This document shows positions 35,483-50,566 of a DNA stretch of 64,000 nucleotides, piece after piece. The notes beneath the pieces are model-generated. The model saw only the letters and a list, made by a program, of their open reading frames with translations. It was not told the origin of the DNA and searched no databases. The translations under genes were made by a program, and so were the position numbers. Source of the DNA: Thuidium tamariscinum. Its lineage: Eukaryota > Streptophyta > Bryopsida > Hypnales > Thuidiaceae. Numbering within the stretch: position 1 is the first letter of the stretch; every line of letters starts with the position of its first letter. The DNA lies in assembly GCA_947034885.2 (NCBI GenBank), contig OX344751.2, forward strand, positions 20,708,001 through 20,772,000, written 5' to 3'.

Positions 35483-38400
35483 ACAGTATATTTCGTCTGC
35501 TTTTCTTCTAGAACAAAGAAAGTACGAATTAGGGATATCTGTTCACTGCGGTGGTTGGAATTGATGATTTATGACTCTAATTGAAATTTTTGTTGCCCAA
35601 TCTCTGCCTTGCGTAAAGTTCTGCAGTATTATAATACTTAATTGCCCCTGCTTTAAATGTGTCCTCTTTTGGAAGATCCATGAACCCTCAAGTACCCACA
35701 ATCAGGGTGAGGACAATTTAAGAACACTCTTGTAATTTCAGCTTCAGTAATTCCTAACTACGAGTCTGGAAAGTAAGAATCAAAGTTGGTGAATGCAAGT
35801 TTTTCCAGTGCAGACAGATAGAAATCATGGGGATCGCTAATTTTTCAGTAATTTTATTCTTTAAATTACTAGGAATTTAGGAACTCAAAAGTCCGTTCAA
35901 CTTCGTGACCAATGTCTTGAGTGTTCCGTAACTGTTCATTTAGAGACTAAGTTACTTGATGAATTGGGCAGTCGAAACTAAAGATAATGATGTCTGTCAC
36001 AAGACCATTGAATCAGAAACCAAGAGTTGATGGTCGAAAATCAGTTCTAGCCTATGTTGAATTCTTGGTACCCTGTAGATTGTGGATGGGGTCGTGGTTT
36101 GTGATGGGTGCCTCACTCGACCTGAATGTAGATAAGGGTATAGATGGAGTCAAATAGGAGTTAAGGGTTGAATACTCATTGTTTTATAACTTCTAAGAAC
36201 ATTCTCCATGTTTGTGTAGTACCAATGCAATTGTGTACGAGTTCAAAGAACCACAATAAAATCCAAAAGGATAAGAATAGTTCTCTTTATAAATTGCAAT
36301 GGGAAACCATATATTTTTGCTTTGACCACCATGTGTTCATATAGAAAAACAAGTAGACCAAAATTCATGTAAAAAGTCTCAAAGTCAACAAAAATTATAA
36401 AATCGATTAGTCTAATATAGTATAAGTCTATATATGTATAGTGAGTAAAGGGCCTATAGTGAGTCTACTATTCTAGTTTTATTTATTAATGAATTATCCT
36501 AGTTTTATTTATTATTTCATTAATTTCGTGGCCACTCCCTTTCTTGTTTAATTCCTGAGTGATCATCATTACATTTCTTTTCTTGGTGTACAAGCAATAA
36601 TTTGAAGTACAAAAAATGTACACAATTTTAAAATGCTTAGATGAAATTGAGTTTCTTGTTATAGCTTTGTGCTACAATCCCTCCACTTAAACTTGTGTAA
36701 TTTGGAGGCATTATTGTATCTACTTTAAAATTACATATACATGTGATTTGCCTCCAAAAGTAAAGAAAATGGTATATTCACTAACTTCAATTAATTATAA
36801 AATTCAAAAAATTGTTAAAAAATTGTTTAAGATTCTTTTGCTTCATATTTGCATGAGAATCCATATACTTTTGTTTTTTGTTCCTTGACATTAATGACTA
36901 TAGAATTATTAAAGATTAATTTGGACTTCAAGCTTTAAGAATACAAAGACCTACAATGCAATCATATTTTGTATAGCCTATGCTAAAGGTACTAAGATAC
37001 AAGGCTTATGCTTAAGTTTTGTTTGGAGAGGGACATAACTTCCCTTCGAACAATATTATCATTTTTGATAGCTATAGGATCTAATCTACAAGTAGAGGAA
37101 TGATTGAATGAACCTATGAGAACCTATGGTCTTTTTTGCCTATCAATCAATCATAGTATAAGGGCCTCTTAACTTGCGCCTATTTATTTTTTCTAAAAAG
37201 TACCTTTAATTGCTTACAAAGTTAAGAATTATTTGCAAAAATGAATTATATGATAGGAGCGTCAAAACAACACAAGCATTATGATAGAAAAGTTGAAGGT
37301 TTGTATTTCAAATCTATTCAAAACAACATGCATATACAAAATTAAAAATTTGTATTAAAGAATCTAGGGAGTTTGGTAAATTGGAACCAACACTTCAAAA
37401 GCCATAAATATCCAATTGAAGTCTATGACCATGATTGTCCCCTCCATGATGTTTTGTTGTTTTTCTCAATGTATAGTAGATTGACAAGACCTATCAATGC
37501 TTGTAAAATATATAATTGTAAGCTAACATTTTTCTCATTTACATATTTGAATTGCACAATTCTCATTACAAATGCTCACAATTTTGTAGTTGGACAATTT
37601 TTCTAATATGTTACTAGAAAGGGTGTATTTGGTATTAAGTAATATATCAAGGGATTATTTTACATTGCTAGAATTTGTATTATAGCTACCAAAATTGTCA
37701 AATCACTATTTACATGAAAATCACTAAGTTGATAGTTGTGACTTCAATATTTTAGAGCTACTCCTTTATCCTATTAAAAAACACAAAATGAAAAAAGAAA
37801 GCTTAGTTCTTTTGTTTTCTAGTTTTTGAAAAAATGCCAAAACTACAATCACTCTTTATTTGGTAAAGCAATGCATTTCTACATTCATTCCCATTTTGAA
37901 TAAAAATGGAAAGATCTTGATAAAAAAAGCTATTTTCACCTAGAAAAAAGTAGAAATTTATTTTTTAGATAGTCCAATATGGCCTCGTAGTATTAAAAAA
38001 AGGATGTGATCCAATCCTTGGCCCAAATTCAAAGTCAACAAAATCAACCATTAAGAATGCTAGAATCTTTAAAATAGGTCTTTATTTGGGTCTATAGATT
38101 TCATATTGCAAAACCAAACAACCCTCTTTTTTCATCCAATGGTTGCTTATGTAGGATTTACATGGCAATGTTTTGGCACCAAAAAAATTGGGCCCAAATG
38201 TTAATGCCATATAATAAAACAACCACTAAAATCAAATGAAGAGTTTGACCACATGCCATTATTGAAATTTTTTAATTTTTTCACACATGGAAACAAGTGC
38301 AAGAAATGGAAAAGCAATTGAAATTATATATCAATAAAGGAAGAGTTTATTGTGAATTTTGGAAGTGTACTACTCATTATGGCTCCAAAGAGTCCCTAGA

Positions 38401-41400
38401 CTACTCCAAAATTGACAAATAATACATGTATAATAGTCACCATGTTCATCTAAAGCAATCATAGTATTTCCTAATGTAGAAGCCTAAAAAAGTCACTTTC
38501 TATCATGAATTTGAATTGAAAAGCTAGAAATCCCCTATGAGGTTACTAATCTCTCTATTATTGTCATGTAAAACATTAATTGTGATCTAAATCTCTATAA
38601 TGGGGTTATTCCCTAGGTATTCATCATTGTTCTTTTGACTACAACAATGACCTATTCTATACTAATGTAAAAGGGCCTATTGTCATCATAATTTTAGAAT
38701 TTGCCCTCATTCAATAGTTGAAAATTTTCAAACTTTTCTCCACATAAAGATAAGTGTGAGAAATAGCGTGAGCAATTAAAATTATACTTTTCAAGACAAA
38801 GTATGAATTTGTTATGAATTTTTGAAGTGATTTGCCCTAAAGAGTCAATAGGCTACCAAATAACCAACAAAATTATAAGGTAGAATCGCCCATAACCAAC
38901 CAACACCCAACAACCAACTTGTAAATTGATGTATTTCTAATCAAGGCTAGAATGTTTGTTTGTTTTTCCACCTTTTCAAAGTTGGGACTAAAAGTTCATA
39001 ACACATGTCTCAAAGTGTTGTGCAAAAAAATTAGAAGTACTAAATGGAAAAGTAGCATTAGGAGAGATTTGAGGATATTAGAAGACCATGAGTTATCTTG
39101 AGTTCCCGAAGTATGGGAATGTGCCCCATTAGCAGTTTGACATCAGAAAATAGTAATTTTTAAAATTTTAATTAATTTTAAGAAAATCAATTCTAGGTTT
39201 CTTAAAAAAAAATCGGAATCTTTTAGAATTTTATTAGAATTTTTTTTATTCTTCGAAAATTCAAAAATTCAGTCATTAAGGGCTAAATTAACTATTTTAG
39301 GATAGCACAAGGATCAAGCAGGGGAATGGCCCTCAAATGGCCCTCCCTTGTCCTCAAATCTCCCCTAATGTTTTTTGAATGATCAAAATTTAAAGAGTTT
39401 AGAGATTGGCAATGGGTTTGGTGGACTTTTTGCCTTTCAAAATTCGTAAATTCAATTATGTGATACAATTACAAAAGTTTTTGTAATCCCCATCATTTCT
39501 ATCATTGCACCTCTAAAAATATTTACTTCAGCTTGTATAGAACTAGATCATGTTTAGAATATCTTAAACAATTAGTTATATGTGGATCTACCTTTATTCA
39601 ATCAGTTCATATAATCATCTAAAGTAGTCACAATGACAGTGATTTCTAATTTGGAAGGCCATGAAAAATAACTTCCTACAATGATTTATGGTAGAGGGAC
39701 CCATGACCAATAAAATAAACACATGTGGACATGATTTAGGGCAGTGCAAAGCAAAGTAAATATTTTTAGAGGTGTGTTAATCCTTAAAGTTTTTTCACTA
39801 TGTTTTCACCAAAAACACTCTAAAACTGCCATTTCTAGCGAAAATATCAACTTTTAGAAAAAATATATTTCCAATATATGTAATTATAAGATCTTGTAGT
39901 AAGCTAATTTGAAAAGATATAGAGAAAATTTCAAAAATTTCTATTGTGCTAATTGTAAGATATGAGCATTTGAGTTGACAAATATTCTTTTTTTAATCTT
40001 CTAAAAAATTAGGTAGCTGCACTTTAGATGGTTACATTTGTATAAAAAAATGTCTCAAATGGTAGTTATTCTTTGTTTTTCAAAGTAGCTTGGTTACATG
40101 CTTGAAATTTTTGAATCTTTTGAAATCATACTATAACATTCAAGAAAAAAATAATAAGTAGAAAAAAATAGAATATGATCTAAAATACTAAATTATTAAA
40201 AATTTATTTATATAATTGAAAAATACCAATCCCAATGGTTGGCATGGTTGTAATATACAACCTACACCTAATTTAAAATTTTTTTTTTCCAAAAATATAA
40301 AAAATTGAATTGAATAAAGGATTTCAAACTTTTTGTAGAGTAGAGATTTTTCAAACAACCACAAACTAGCTACAAACTAAAATTTCTCATAACTTTTGAT
40401 TCATTGATTAAAATATAATGATTCTAAGCTATTCATTTAGATATGAATCTAAAAAATCAATATGAGTTTTTTATTATTTAAAAAATAATTCTAAAGAAGT
40501 TTCTTTTTTCTCCTGAGCTATCTGCCAATCAATGAAATGTACATATCCATTAGATGTTTTTTTTAGTACAACAAGAGATTATTTTAAGATAGTTCTCTAA
40601 AATTGTTCCCTTCATAGTGAAGTAATGACTACTAGTCTGAATTTCAAAAAGTATAAAAAATTTGATATTTGATTTTAAGAAAATGAAAAATAAATTTTAA
40701 AAATATAATAATTAATTTAAAAAACAATTAATTAGTATTATTTGATGTGGCACTCTCAAGACGACATCTAATTGCTTACATAATAGCATTCCTAGAGTTT
40801 TCATAGTTTGGGAATCCATAGTCTTCTAAATGCCCTCAAAACATCTATTGATACAATAAATTTTTAATGATGTAATCAAAAATTTTAAAAATTGTTGAGC
40901 TTTAAAGATACTCTTCAAAAAAATGTCATGTCAAAATTTCAAGGAAAAAAACAACAAACTCCATTGGTAGTGAGCTACCCAAAATTGCTATGGTACCAAA
41001 AAAATACAATTTAGTGCTTATGAGGTTAGCAAAAATGATGGAAATTGCAAAAAATTTGGTAATTTTATCTCTTGAATTGAAATTACTATGAATTTTGAAA
41101 GGTAAAAATTAGACTTGACCCATAACCAACATCTAGAGTCATCTAATTCCAATCATTCAAGAACAACTTTCCCACTCATTATTTTCTACTTTCTTTTTTG
41201 CTTATATACAGAGTATTATTTAGTTAGAAGTACCGACAATCAATCACTTAAGCGATTTTCGAGTAGATATGAGGCATATAAAATTTTTGGCATGTAGGAA
41301 GATTAGAAATATAGGGATTGCAAATTTCTTAAGATTTTAATCTTAAAATTGAAACTATTGTGATTTTGGGAGCCAAAAAGTTGTCTGAACTAATAGCCAA

Positions 41401-42010
41401 TGTCCAAATTCTTCCAATTTTGATCATAGATTAGGTACTTTCTCACACATTATTTCCTACTTTCTTACTCACTATTCCTTTGGGACATGTGTTATGATCT
41501 TAGACGGCCCAAACTTGAAAAAGGAGGAAAAAATACAATTTAAATTGTGATTGGAAATTTTTTCTAGCTTTGTATGGAAATAATTGCACCCTACAAGTTG
41601 GGCATAAGTCCCTAGTCACAAATAGGTTCCTCTACTTTAACTTATTGGTCCAAATCTAGAATGCATATAAAAACATGCATTCTAAGGAAAAAATGAAAAT
41701 TTGTTCCAATCTTGGTTGGAAATAGGATACTCTATTGATTGTTGATGGGGTGCTAGTTAGTAATGAGTCCCTTTATCATACGCTAAAAAAACAGGATGTT
41801 CCTAATAAGGTCACTAATCACTCCATTGGTGTTAAATTAGACATTGATTGTGACCTAAAAACCATCATGGGATCATTAAGTGTCTATTATGGGTCATCTT
41901 ACCGCAATGGGCTGTTTTCCATTGATTCAATTTTTCAACTTGGAGCTGACTTGAGTTGGACCCATGGGATTCTAAATTGGTCCAACTTTGAATGGGACCC
42001 TGCCCCAATA
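35483..42010. other. Gene-free AT-rich repeat region
   Basis: No coding signal was found over 6.5 kb. Visible structure: diverged direct copies at 38220-38420 and 38690-38880; 39775-40170 matches 20170-20560; 41045-41215 and 41318-41490 are diverged tandem copies about 270 bp apart (shared ttattttctactttctt type block); 38955-39020 matches 41468-41530 in inverted orientation (gacatgtgttatga, ttgaaaaggtggaaaaa). These are probably old transposon remains beyond family assignment. Confidence 0.6.
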
Positions 42011-42014
42011 TAGG

Positions 42015-43118
42015 GTGGGCCCTAGTAAAGGATGAGAGCTTCCATGAGTGCGGCACCGAACTTTCATCGAAGACCAGAGCTTAAGCTTAATGACCCGCGC
42101 TGCAGGAGCTCGTTGGGATCGAGACCAACAAACATTCCCCAAATCCCGAGTCAGATCGAGCTCCCCGCGCAACCATCCCACCTCGGAATGCGCTGCAATC
42201 TGCGTATTCGCTCTTCTGCGATGGACGCCTCGACAACAAGCTTCCTTGCAATGTAACTTAGTGCCGCCGCTGCTTCACGAGCCACTTCAAGTTTATGAAG
42301 ATTTGAACGTCGAAGAGGTGAAGGAGGATTCGCAGAAGATCGCATTCCAAACCTGCAGCGATGGATGCGAAGCGTTTGGGGAATCCGAAGTGAACATTCG
42401 GGGCTCCCGTCGTCGTCCTCATCTGGGGGTAACTCATCATTTGTAGTGGCGGCATTTTTTCTGTCTTTTTGCTTTTTCCATGGAAGCTACCGTCTGTTGT
42501 CTTGGTCAAAGCTTTCCCCTCGTTGCAGCAGCTTCGCAGTACTGAGTTACTGACGGCCGGACCATGGGGGACGGCGCAAGCCGCCTAGGAGTAGAGTTCT
42601 TTCCTCAATGCCATTCCTTGCCTTTAGAGTTTAGCCTAATCATTGCTCACATCGAGGTCACGTGGAGTTCTGCGGAGTTTCTCGATTTGAGCGCTTGGGG
42701 TGAAATAATAATTTTGGGTGCGCGGGTGAGAGCCGTATGAGTGATTACGCGGATTTCTGCTTTTGAATTTTGGGAGTGAGGGTTTACTTTCTGCGCCAAG
42801 ATTTGTTCCTATGACGATCGTGAGGGGAATTTAGGTTACTTGTGGAGCAAGCAAGGAAGTGTTGTGTCGTTTGCGATTGATTGAGCGCGAAATGTACCAC
42901 CACGGGATCGCCACTTCTCGTACAGAATCTTATATATGGAGTTTGTTAATTAGATAATTTTTTTCCTCCGTTGGGAATGGATCAATTGTAAGTCGGAGAG
43001 AGCAAGAACAACAGAAACTCCCGGCTCTGAATCCCTTTCGTGTGATCGGTTCTACCATAGGAGCAGGCTAGGGATGAAACTGTCGTGAGAGCCTCCAGAA
43101 TCCAAGTGTTGCGAACTG
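42015..43118 (+). promoter_or_regulatory. GC-rich leader/promoter region of CCC1
   Basis: The base composition changes sharply near 42015 from AT-rich repeat to balanced DNA and stays so up to the CCC1 start. This is likely the promoter and 5' UTR. A minus-strand 64-codon frame (42151-42345, MRSSANPPSPLRRSNLHKLE) has protein-like composition and could mark a divergent transcript; I do not recognise it. Confidence 0.45.
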
Positions 43119-46100
43119 ATGGAAGAAAATGGGGCGCGCCACCCGCCAGGCACCGAAAACGGCGATGGCGATGGCGATGGCGACCTGGAGATGACTACCG
43201 TGGATCTTTCCTCCTCTCCTCCTCGTGCTTCTCCTCCTCCTGTACCGCAACAACAACATCACTCAGCTGCTGCTGCTGCGTCTTTTATTCCTCGGTTAGT
43301 AGTGGATACCTGCCTCGTAAAGGGGACTGATGTTTGGTACTTCTCGAAATGTAGAGTATGATTGCATTGCTGCTCGACCTCTGTTTTGAGTTGCATAGCT
43401 GTGGAATGTTGAAATGCAGAGCGTTGCCTTCAATTCGAACCCGGGAACCGGAGATTCGATCGCAAGAACGAAATGGCCACGATCAGGATGGGGAAGTTTT
43501 TGATCGAACGGAGATGGAGACCTTCAAGCTGGAACTGTATCGCAATGATCCTCTGGTGGATGTCAGGGGGCTCAAGAGGTGAATTTTCACAGCCTCATAA
43601 TACAAACTAGTAAATTTTCAATGTACTTTTGTGTTTGCCACTCATAATGCGCACTAAACAGAGTTTGTAATATGCTTTTTGCACTGTTAAATGATTTTAA
43701 ACTTCCTCCCTTGCTCGCAGTATGGGAGGCCAGCAACATGCCATGCCTAACAGTCCTAGGGATCCGGAGGATTACTCGATGGATGCTGACGGTCCTAATG
43801 ACAATCCGGGTTATATATCTTTGTTTATTGAGGTATGAAATCTGACTGCTGCTTGTAGAAGATCTCTAGTATAAAGTCTTCATTATTGATGGGAGTCAGC
43901 ATTTCTGAGGATTAGGGTTTGTCTCTGGATTTTACTTCAATTTCATGTGAACCCTAAAGTGCTCAAATGCGGAAAAAGTGGCCGCTTACATATCTATTGG
44001 AGTTGAGATTAATTATTTAGGAAACTCCAAAGAAGGTAACAGAATGTACCGACAAAAAGAAGTAGTTATACCCTTAACTTTTGAACGAATGTTTTGAAGT
44101 TGGCTGTAATCGACTATTAGCTTCCGAAGCCGTACCTTGGGCACTTACGGAGTAATCCTGGAGGCTCTGTACATATACTGCGCTTGCAACTGATTCTGAG
44201 AGGGGTTTTTCGTTTGGGATGGGCTACTCTCTAAGTTAATCAGCTCGATGAATTGGTCCCATTGAGTTGTAGCGCTAACATTTGACTCGTGGTATATTGT
44301 GGTGCAATACCATAATATTTGGAAGTTTTTGCAATGCCAGTGATTTTGGCATCATCTGCATCTAGTAGTCTCGTGCGTAGCTTGCTTAGCTTTGATGATT
44401 TGGAAGCTGGCCAATCCAGGAATTTGGTTGCACACCTGTCCGTAAACTTCTTACTGTGAATTTCAGTGATAGAAAAAATCCATACTAATGTCTGGTCATG
44501 TTTGCAGACTCAAATTGGAAAGATGGGAACCTTGATGGGAGTATTTGTGCCATGTTTTCAAAACATCATGGGCATCATATTTTACATCCGATTTACATGG
44601 TGAGTCTATGATCTGACATATATAGAATGTCATCCAAGAGCAATATCGACGCCTTCAACTATTTGACTATTTTAATGTGTATTACATTATTACCGACCAC
44701 GACGTTTCCTTTGGATGATTTCGCAGGATTATAGGAATAGCGGGAATTTGGCACAGCCTGTTGCTTGTGTGTTTCTGCTGCTGTTGCACTTTCCTGACCG
44801 CTGTCTCCCTCAGTGCTATTGCTACGAATGGAGCCATGAAGGTTCGTTTTTGGATTCCAAAAGCACTCATCTTCATGCTTGGTTGGGGAGTTGCTGTTGT
44901 AAACCCTGTCAATTTTAATGCCGCTACATTTTGTAGATCACTTCTGGGGTAGGTTCTCTACCAGTGCCTCAATGATCGATTGCAAAATTGCGTAGTGCAG
45001 CTTAGGTCAATGTGTTTGCACTCGCCTTCTGCATTACGTGATTTGGGATGGGAGCAACATGGAAAGGAAAATTAACTCCGCCTCAATGCAGGGTGGAGGT
45101 CCTTACTATCTGATAGGTCGTGCACTCGGTCCTGAGGTTGGCGTGAGTATTGGACTCTGTTTCTTCCTTGGAAATGCTGTTGCTGCGTCCATGTAAGTGC
45201 GCATTTTCATTCAGATGATTTTTCCTGAAAAATGAGCTTATCCTGCAAATGTTGATAGCTTTTTGTGAGGTCCTCGACATAAATTACAGAACCTTTCGTG
45301 TTTGTGACGAATATTGAAATGGGTTTCTCTTAAGCTTTGTAGAACAGGAATTTGACCGAACATCTGTGAAGGAACGCAGGTATATCCTGGGAGCAGTGGA
45401 GACCTTTTTAGATGCCATCCCTGGGGCTGACATTTTTAAGCGTGAGTCCTTGAAGCCAATGCCATTAATGACTTGATAACCGAATTTCTGAGATATCTCG
45501 GTTGCTTTGCAAATCTAGAATTACAGCTGGCATCAATTACCGTTGTAACACTTGAAATCATTAGTCCTTGAATTTATTTGTTTGTTTCGTTGAGATCAAG
45601 AATAATGCCGCTGGCATCTCGAAAGCGCGTCAATTTCTCTAGTCAATCCCTCACCAACTATTGATTTTTCTGTGACAGGAACTATAACTGATTTATATGT
45701 CGCGCCCTCTCCGTCAGCAGTGCCTGAAGTACTGAAGAGTCCTAGTATACATGACCTTCAAGTCTATGGACTGATATTCACAGCTGTCCTTTGCGTAATT
45801 GTATTTGGTGGGGTCAAAATCATCAACAGGGTTAGCCCGATATTTTTGATCCCTGTGGTTCTATCTCTGTTCTGCATATTTATTGGTATCGTCACAGCAG
45901 GTCGATTTGACGATTCACGTACGACCTCTCACTTTCTTGTTGCGCACTCATTTAATGCACTCTGGAACCTATTTGTTGGTTATAGTAATTTTCAAAACAT
46001 ATTTTTCTGTTATAGATTGTAGGGCATGGTTTCTTTTTTCTATTGGTTCATCTTTCTCCTTTCCTTGATCTTTCTAAATAGTTTATTATAACATCTATAG

Positions 46101-49100
46101 ATATGGAAGCAGACACTTTGGGCCATATGGGTACTTAAGGCTCAACATAATGTCCTTGTTCGTATGATTTATGGAATGCCTTTTAGTAGCAACTACCAGG
46201 ATCTGCATTAGTTCTATCTGCTATTTGGTTTATGCATTTGGTAGTGTATTAAGAGGTATTTCATCCAATGCTGCATGCAGTTGGGGTGACGGGACTGAAA
46301 TCGAGGACACTCCGAAGCAATTGGGGTTCGCAGTACCAATTTACAAATGATGCAGGGATACCGGCTCCTACTGGTTACTACTGGGACTTTGAGTACGTAT
46401 TTAGTCATGAATTTTCTCTGTATTTTTGTGTAGTTGACCAATGTCTGAGTACTGTCGCTTCCATGGGCCAAGGCGTTCAACCTTATTTTGTGAATCTCAA
46501 CCGGCTTGCTCTATGCATGCACAGAATACCATTTCTGAGCACAATCATCTTTTTCTGTGAGCTCAGATGGGCTTGAATGATTTGCAGGAGTTTACTTGGC
46601 TTGTTCTTTCCTGCGGTCACTGGAATCATGGCGGGATCTAATCGATCAGGTTCACTGAAGGACACACAACGTTCTATACCGAGGGGGACCTTAGCTGCCA
46701 TTGCTACAACTACTACAATCTACTTGGTTTCTATCATATTGTTTGGATCTGTTGCTACACGGAATGAACTTTTAACCGACAGGTAGTTTGCCGGGATTTC
46801 TGGTACAATTGTGTCTTGCTCCTGTGTTGTGAAAGTGTCTGCGTGCAGTGGCACGCACTAGTAGAAAGTCCACCCTCCAAAGATACTCAAGAAACGTAGG
46901 CCTTTCCCAATTTGCAGAGTTTACGTTCGACACTATCTTAACCTCTTAGCGACTGAATCCTTTCTCGAATTTTTGCATATTTTTGCTTATATCTTTATAT
47001 AGATATAAATTATGTACTTCAATTTCATCAAATTCATCATATTGAAAGTATGGTTCTTAAAAAGTCAAGTATTGGTTTGGATGATTGAGAAGTTCTGTGG
47101 TCAAAAATGCCCCTGGAACCTCTCTCTTGTTCATCGTACATATTTGGGTTGAAGGCAAAGTCTAATGTGTCGAGGCTAACCTATGATAGGGGATTCGCTA
47201 CTAGTGAATGCCTGTTGAAACACACATATCTACTCTATGTAGTAAAATTTTGTGAGGATATGAGTTACCAACTAAAGCTTTAAGTGTCGAACCATATAGC
47301 ATGCTCCAAATGCTTTGGGGATTTGATTCCTGTTTTATGTTGTCTTTCTTTTCAGGTTATTGACCGCAACAATTGCATGGCCTGTGCCTTGGGTTGTACA
47401 AGTTGCAATCGTTCTTTCCACTCTCGGGGCTGCTCTTCAGAGTCTCACTGGGGCGCCTCGTCTGCTTGCCGCAATTGCCAATGACGACATCATCCCTGTG
47501 CTGAAGTACTTTAAAGCGCCAGATGATGAGGAGCCTTATTATGCATCTATTTTCACCATGTTCATCTGCGCTGGCTGTGTAGTCCTTGGCAATTTGGACC
47601 TTATCAGTCCTGTGACTACCATGTTCTTTCTGCTTTGTTATGGAGGAGTCAACCTGTCATGTTTCCTGCTGGACTTACTGGATGCACCTAGCTGGCGACC
47701 CAGGTTCAAATTCCATCACTGGAGCCTTTCTCTTCTCGGTGCTCTCCTTTGCATCAGTAAGTTGTGCAACATCCATTTCTTGCGACAGTGTGTGCTTCAT
47801 GTTTTTTAGCGCTTTGTTTACTTCTGCAAAATGCTGAACCCCTTAGTGCGTGAACCGAAAATTGAAAATCCACTTTGAGAGCTCATAGCCAATTGCGAAA
47901 AGTCTGAAAGTCTACTTTTACCATTCAAACAGGTAGGGTAGGGTTTCTTTCTTTTTATTGGTGTATTTTTCAATTTCATCCCTAGGTGCTTGTGACTTGT
48001 CAGAAGTTATCAGTACTTTTGGTCCTTGTAGACATTATTTCCTAATTCTCTTCGTTCTCTTTGCAGCTATTATGTTCATGATCTCGTGGATATTCACAAT
48101 AGTTGCTTTAGCCCTTGCCGGCCTGCTTTATTGGTATGTAAGTATCAAGGGCAAAGGTGGTGACTGGGGAGATGGCTTCAAAAGTGCCTACTTTCAACTT
48201 GCCTTGCGTAGTCTCCGGTCACTGGGAGGTTTGTATCTAGTACACATTCATGGTCAATTAACTCTTTTGTTACCTTCCATCCTTTCTAATATATGCAATG
48301 AATGTCGCAGTTCGCAGACATGTAAGTTCGTATATCTGGTGATTTTTCTTGCTGTCTTGTCATTTTTTCAATTGCAATGTGGATTGGCTGTAATCTCTTA
48401 TCGCTTTCCTTTCCCGTGCAGCCACACCTGTGCATCCTAAAAATTGGTACCCAATTCCTCTCATCTTCTGTAAGCCTTGGGCTATTCTGCCCAGTGATGT
48501 ACCATGCCACCCGAAGCTGGCAGATTTTGCAAACTGCATGAAGAAAAAGGGACGTGGTATGTCCATATTTGCATCAATTGTGGAGGGTGACTATGAAGAG
48601 AAAGCAGATGAAAGCCGAGCGGTACCATTCTGACCCTTTGAAGTGAGATTTATCGTATCTTCCATGCGAACCTCTAAATATAACAATGACCCCATGTAAC
48701 ATATCGAAACGTCTGTGTCAACTTCTCAGGGCTCACCCGCAGTAGACAATTAACGCTGATTGGTTTACATGGACTTCCATGGGCGACATTCCAGACAAAG
48801 TAGCAAGTGGCACTTCCAACTAGGCGATGATTGATCTTTGTGACGGTTTTCATAATCTGATTCTTGTCACCCTGACAGGCTTGCCAACTACTTTCAACTT
48901 ATATTGAGGAAAAGAAATGCGAGGGAGTTGCAGAGGTGATTGTGGCTCCAAACATCGTCGAGGGGTTCCGTTTGATTGTACAGGCCATGGGTCTGGCAAA
49001 CCTGAAGCCTAATATTGTGTGTATGCGCTATCCTGAGGTTTGGAGGGATCAGAGAAGCAAGCATATTCCAGAGAGTTTCGTCAGCATCATCAACGATTGC

Positions 49101-50566
49101 TCACTGTCTAACAAAGCAGTTGTGATAGTGAAAGGTCTAGATGAATGGCCTGGAGAGTTTGATAAGCATTATGGAACGATCGACCTGTATTGGATTGTTC
49201 GTGATGGTGGTCTTATGCTGCTTCTCTCTCAGTTGCTTCGTGCCAAAGATTCCTATGAAAGCTGCAAGATTCAGGTAAGCTCCTGCTTCTCTTTTCTTCG
49301 TTTAAGTCAATTCTTCATATTCAAAGGAAGTATCCATTAGATCAGCGTCTTGTCGATGGGTAAAACCTCAAGAATAGCTTATTGGAGTAGTTTGTACTAT
49401 ATAGAGGACCGGGAGGTAATCACGGTGGTCCTTTACCACTACCTGTCCCGTTCGCTGACACCACGTTACTTGACAGGTGTTCTGCATTGCTGAGGAGGAC
49501 AGTGAGGCCGACGAGCTGAAGACAGACGTGAAGAAGTTCTTGTACGATTTGCGCATGCAGGCTGATGTCATCGTGGTTACTATGAAGTCCTGGGAAGATC
49601 AGCAAGAAGATGATCAAGTTGTGGATTCAACTGGAAGGGATGGTGCCATGGAAAGCTTCTCCAAGGCTCGCAAAAGGATAGCCCAGCATACTGCAGGAAA
49701 CCTTGAAGCTGCAGAAAGTAGTAGCAGCAACTTCTCTCAACCAGCACTCACCGCAGTTGATGAACAACAGGTGAACACGATTTTCCCCTCTTGTTCTGAT
49801 TGGGATGCCTTTTTCATAAGTGCGGTTTGCTGAATGCGAATCTATGAGTCTTTCTTGAGGTCTGATTACAATTGTTCCATTGCTTAGCACTTCTGAACCA
49901 CGGGAACCCATTCCCGTGGATGTTTTAAGTGGTTCTTTTCTCTTCGAGTGAAATTTTTGTCAATGTAGATCTTGATCCTTCTTTTGAGATGGTTCGAATG
50001 CACAAAGTTTTGCTCAAGAGGTTCAATATAATCATGGTTAGGCTTTGACTCTGCAGCTGTTCATATTCTTAGACTCTCAACTTGTCTATGTCAGTAACAT
50101 TTGCTGCAGTTATGGCCTATTTGTGACCTGCCAATTGCGACCTCCCTCGAGACTGGGTTCACTACCTTCAGTCTTCCTCTAGTTTTGGTTAAATTGACTT
50201 TGCACTTATGAGGCATGACTGCATTTAAGAGCCACTGACAGAATAAGAAAAGAAAAAGGAAGGCTGGGCTTGATCAGCCTAAAATTGGAGAGTTATGTTA
50301 GTTGGCGTCTGAATTAATTCCCTGAGGCTAATAGTTGTGATGCTTGTGGACAGGTCAACAAATTCTTGTACACTTGCTTGAAACTGAATTCCATTATCAT
50401 GCGGTACTCAGTCCCTGCTGCTGTTGTGCTGGTGAGCTTGCCCCCTCCTCCCCCCCATCACCCAGCTTTTTGCTACATGGAGTACATGGATCTCCTTGTT
50501 GACAGCATCCCTAGGCTGCTTATGGTCCGCGGGTACAAACGAGATGTCGTCACCATTTTTACTTAA
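43119..50566 (+). CDS. CCC1: Cation-chloride cotransporter (plant CCC1 type)
   Basis: Sixteen exons: 43119-43294, 43420-43578, 43721-43832, 44508-44599, 44727-44841, 45092-45192, 45380-45441, 45679-45918, 46281-46392, 46588-46782, 47356-47756, 48067-48228, 48422-48621, 48879-49274, 49477-49770 and 50354-50566. They total 3030 nt, 1009 residues plus stop, close to the plant family length. The N-terminus is hydrophilic with a GATGGC repeat coding DGDGDGDG. The amino-acid permease core follows: [72 protein letters not shown]. The C-terminal SLC12 domain ([38 protein letters not shown]) ends [15 protein letters not shown]1 carries Na+, K+ and Cl- together across endomembranes of the Golgi and trans-Golgi network in Arabidopsis. 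Start chosen as the first ATG, with a stop-free in-frame join to exon 2. No break seen. Confidence 0.97.
46940..47010 (-). repeat. Dispersed repeat fragment in a CCC1 intron
   Basis: Within the intron between exons 10 and 11, gaatcctttctcgaattttt and gcatatttttgctta match, as reverse complements, segments at 21355-21420 and 24540-24620. Each copy lies near a TTAA-containing end-like motif (ttaacctcttagcg here). Confidence 0.6.
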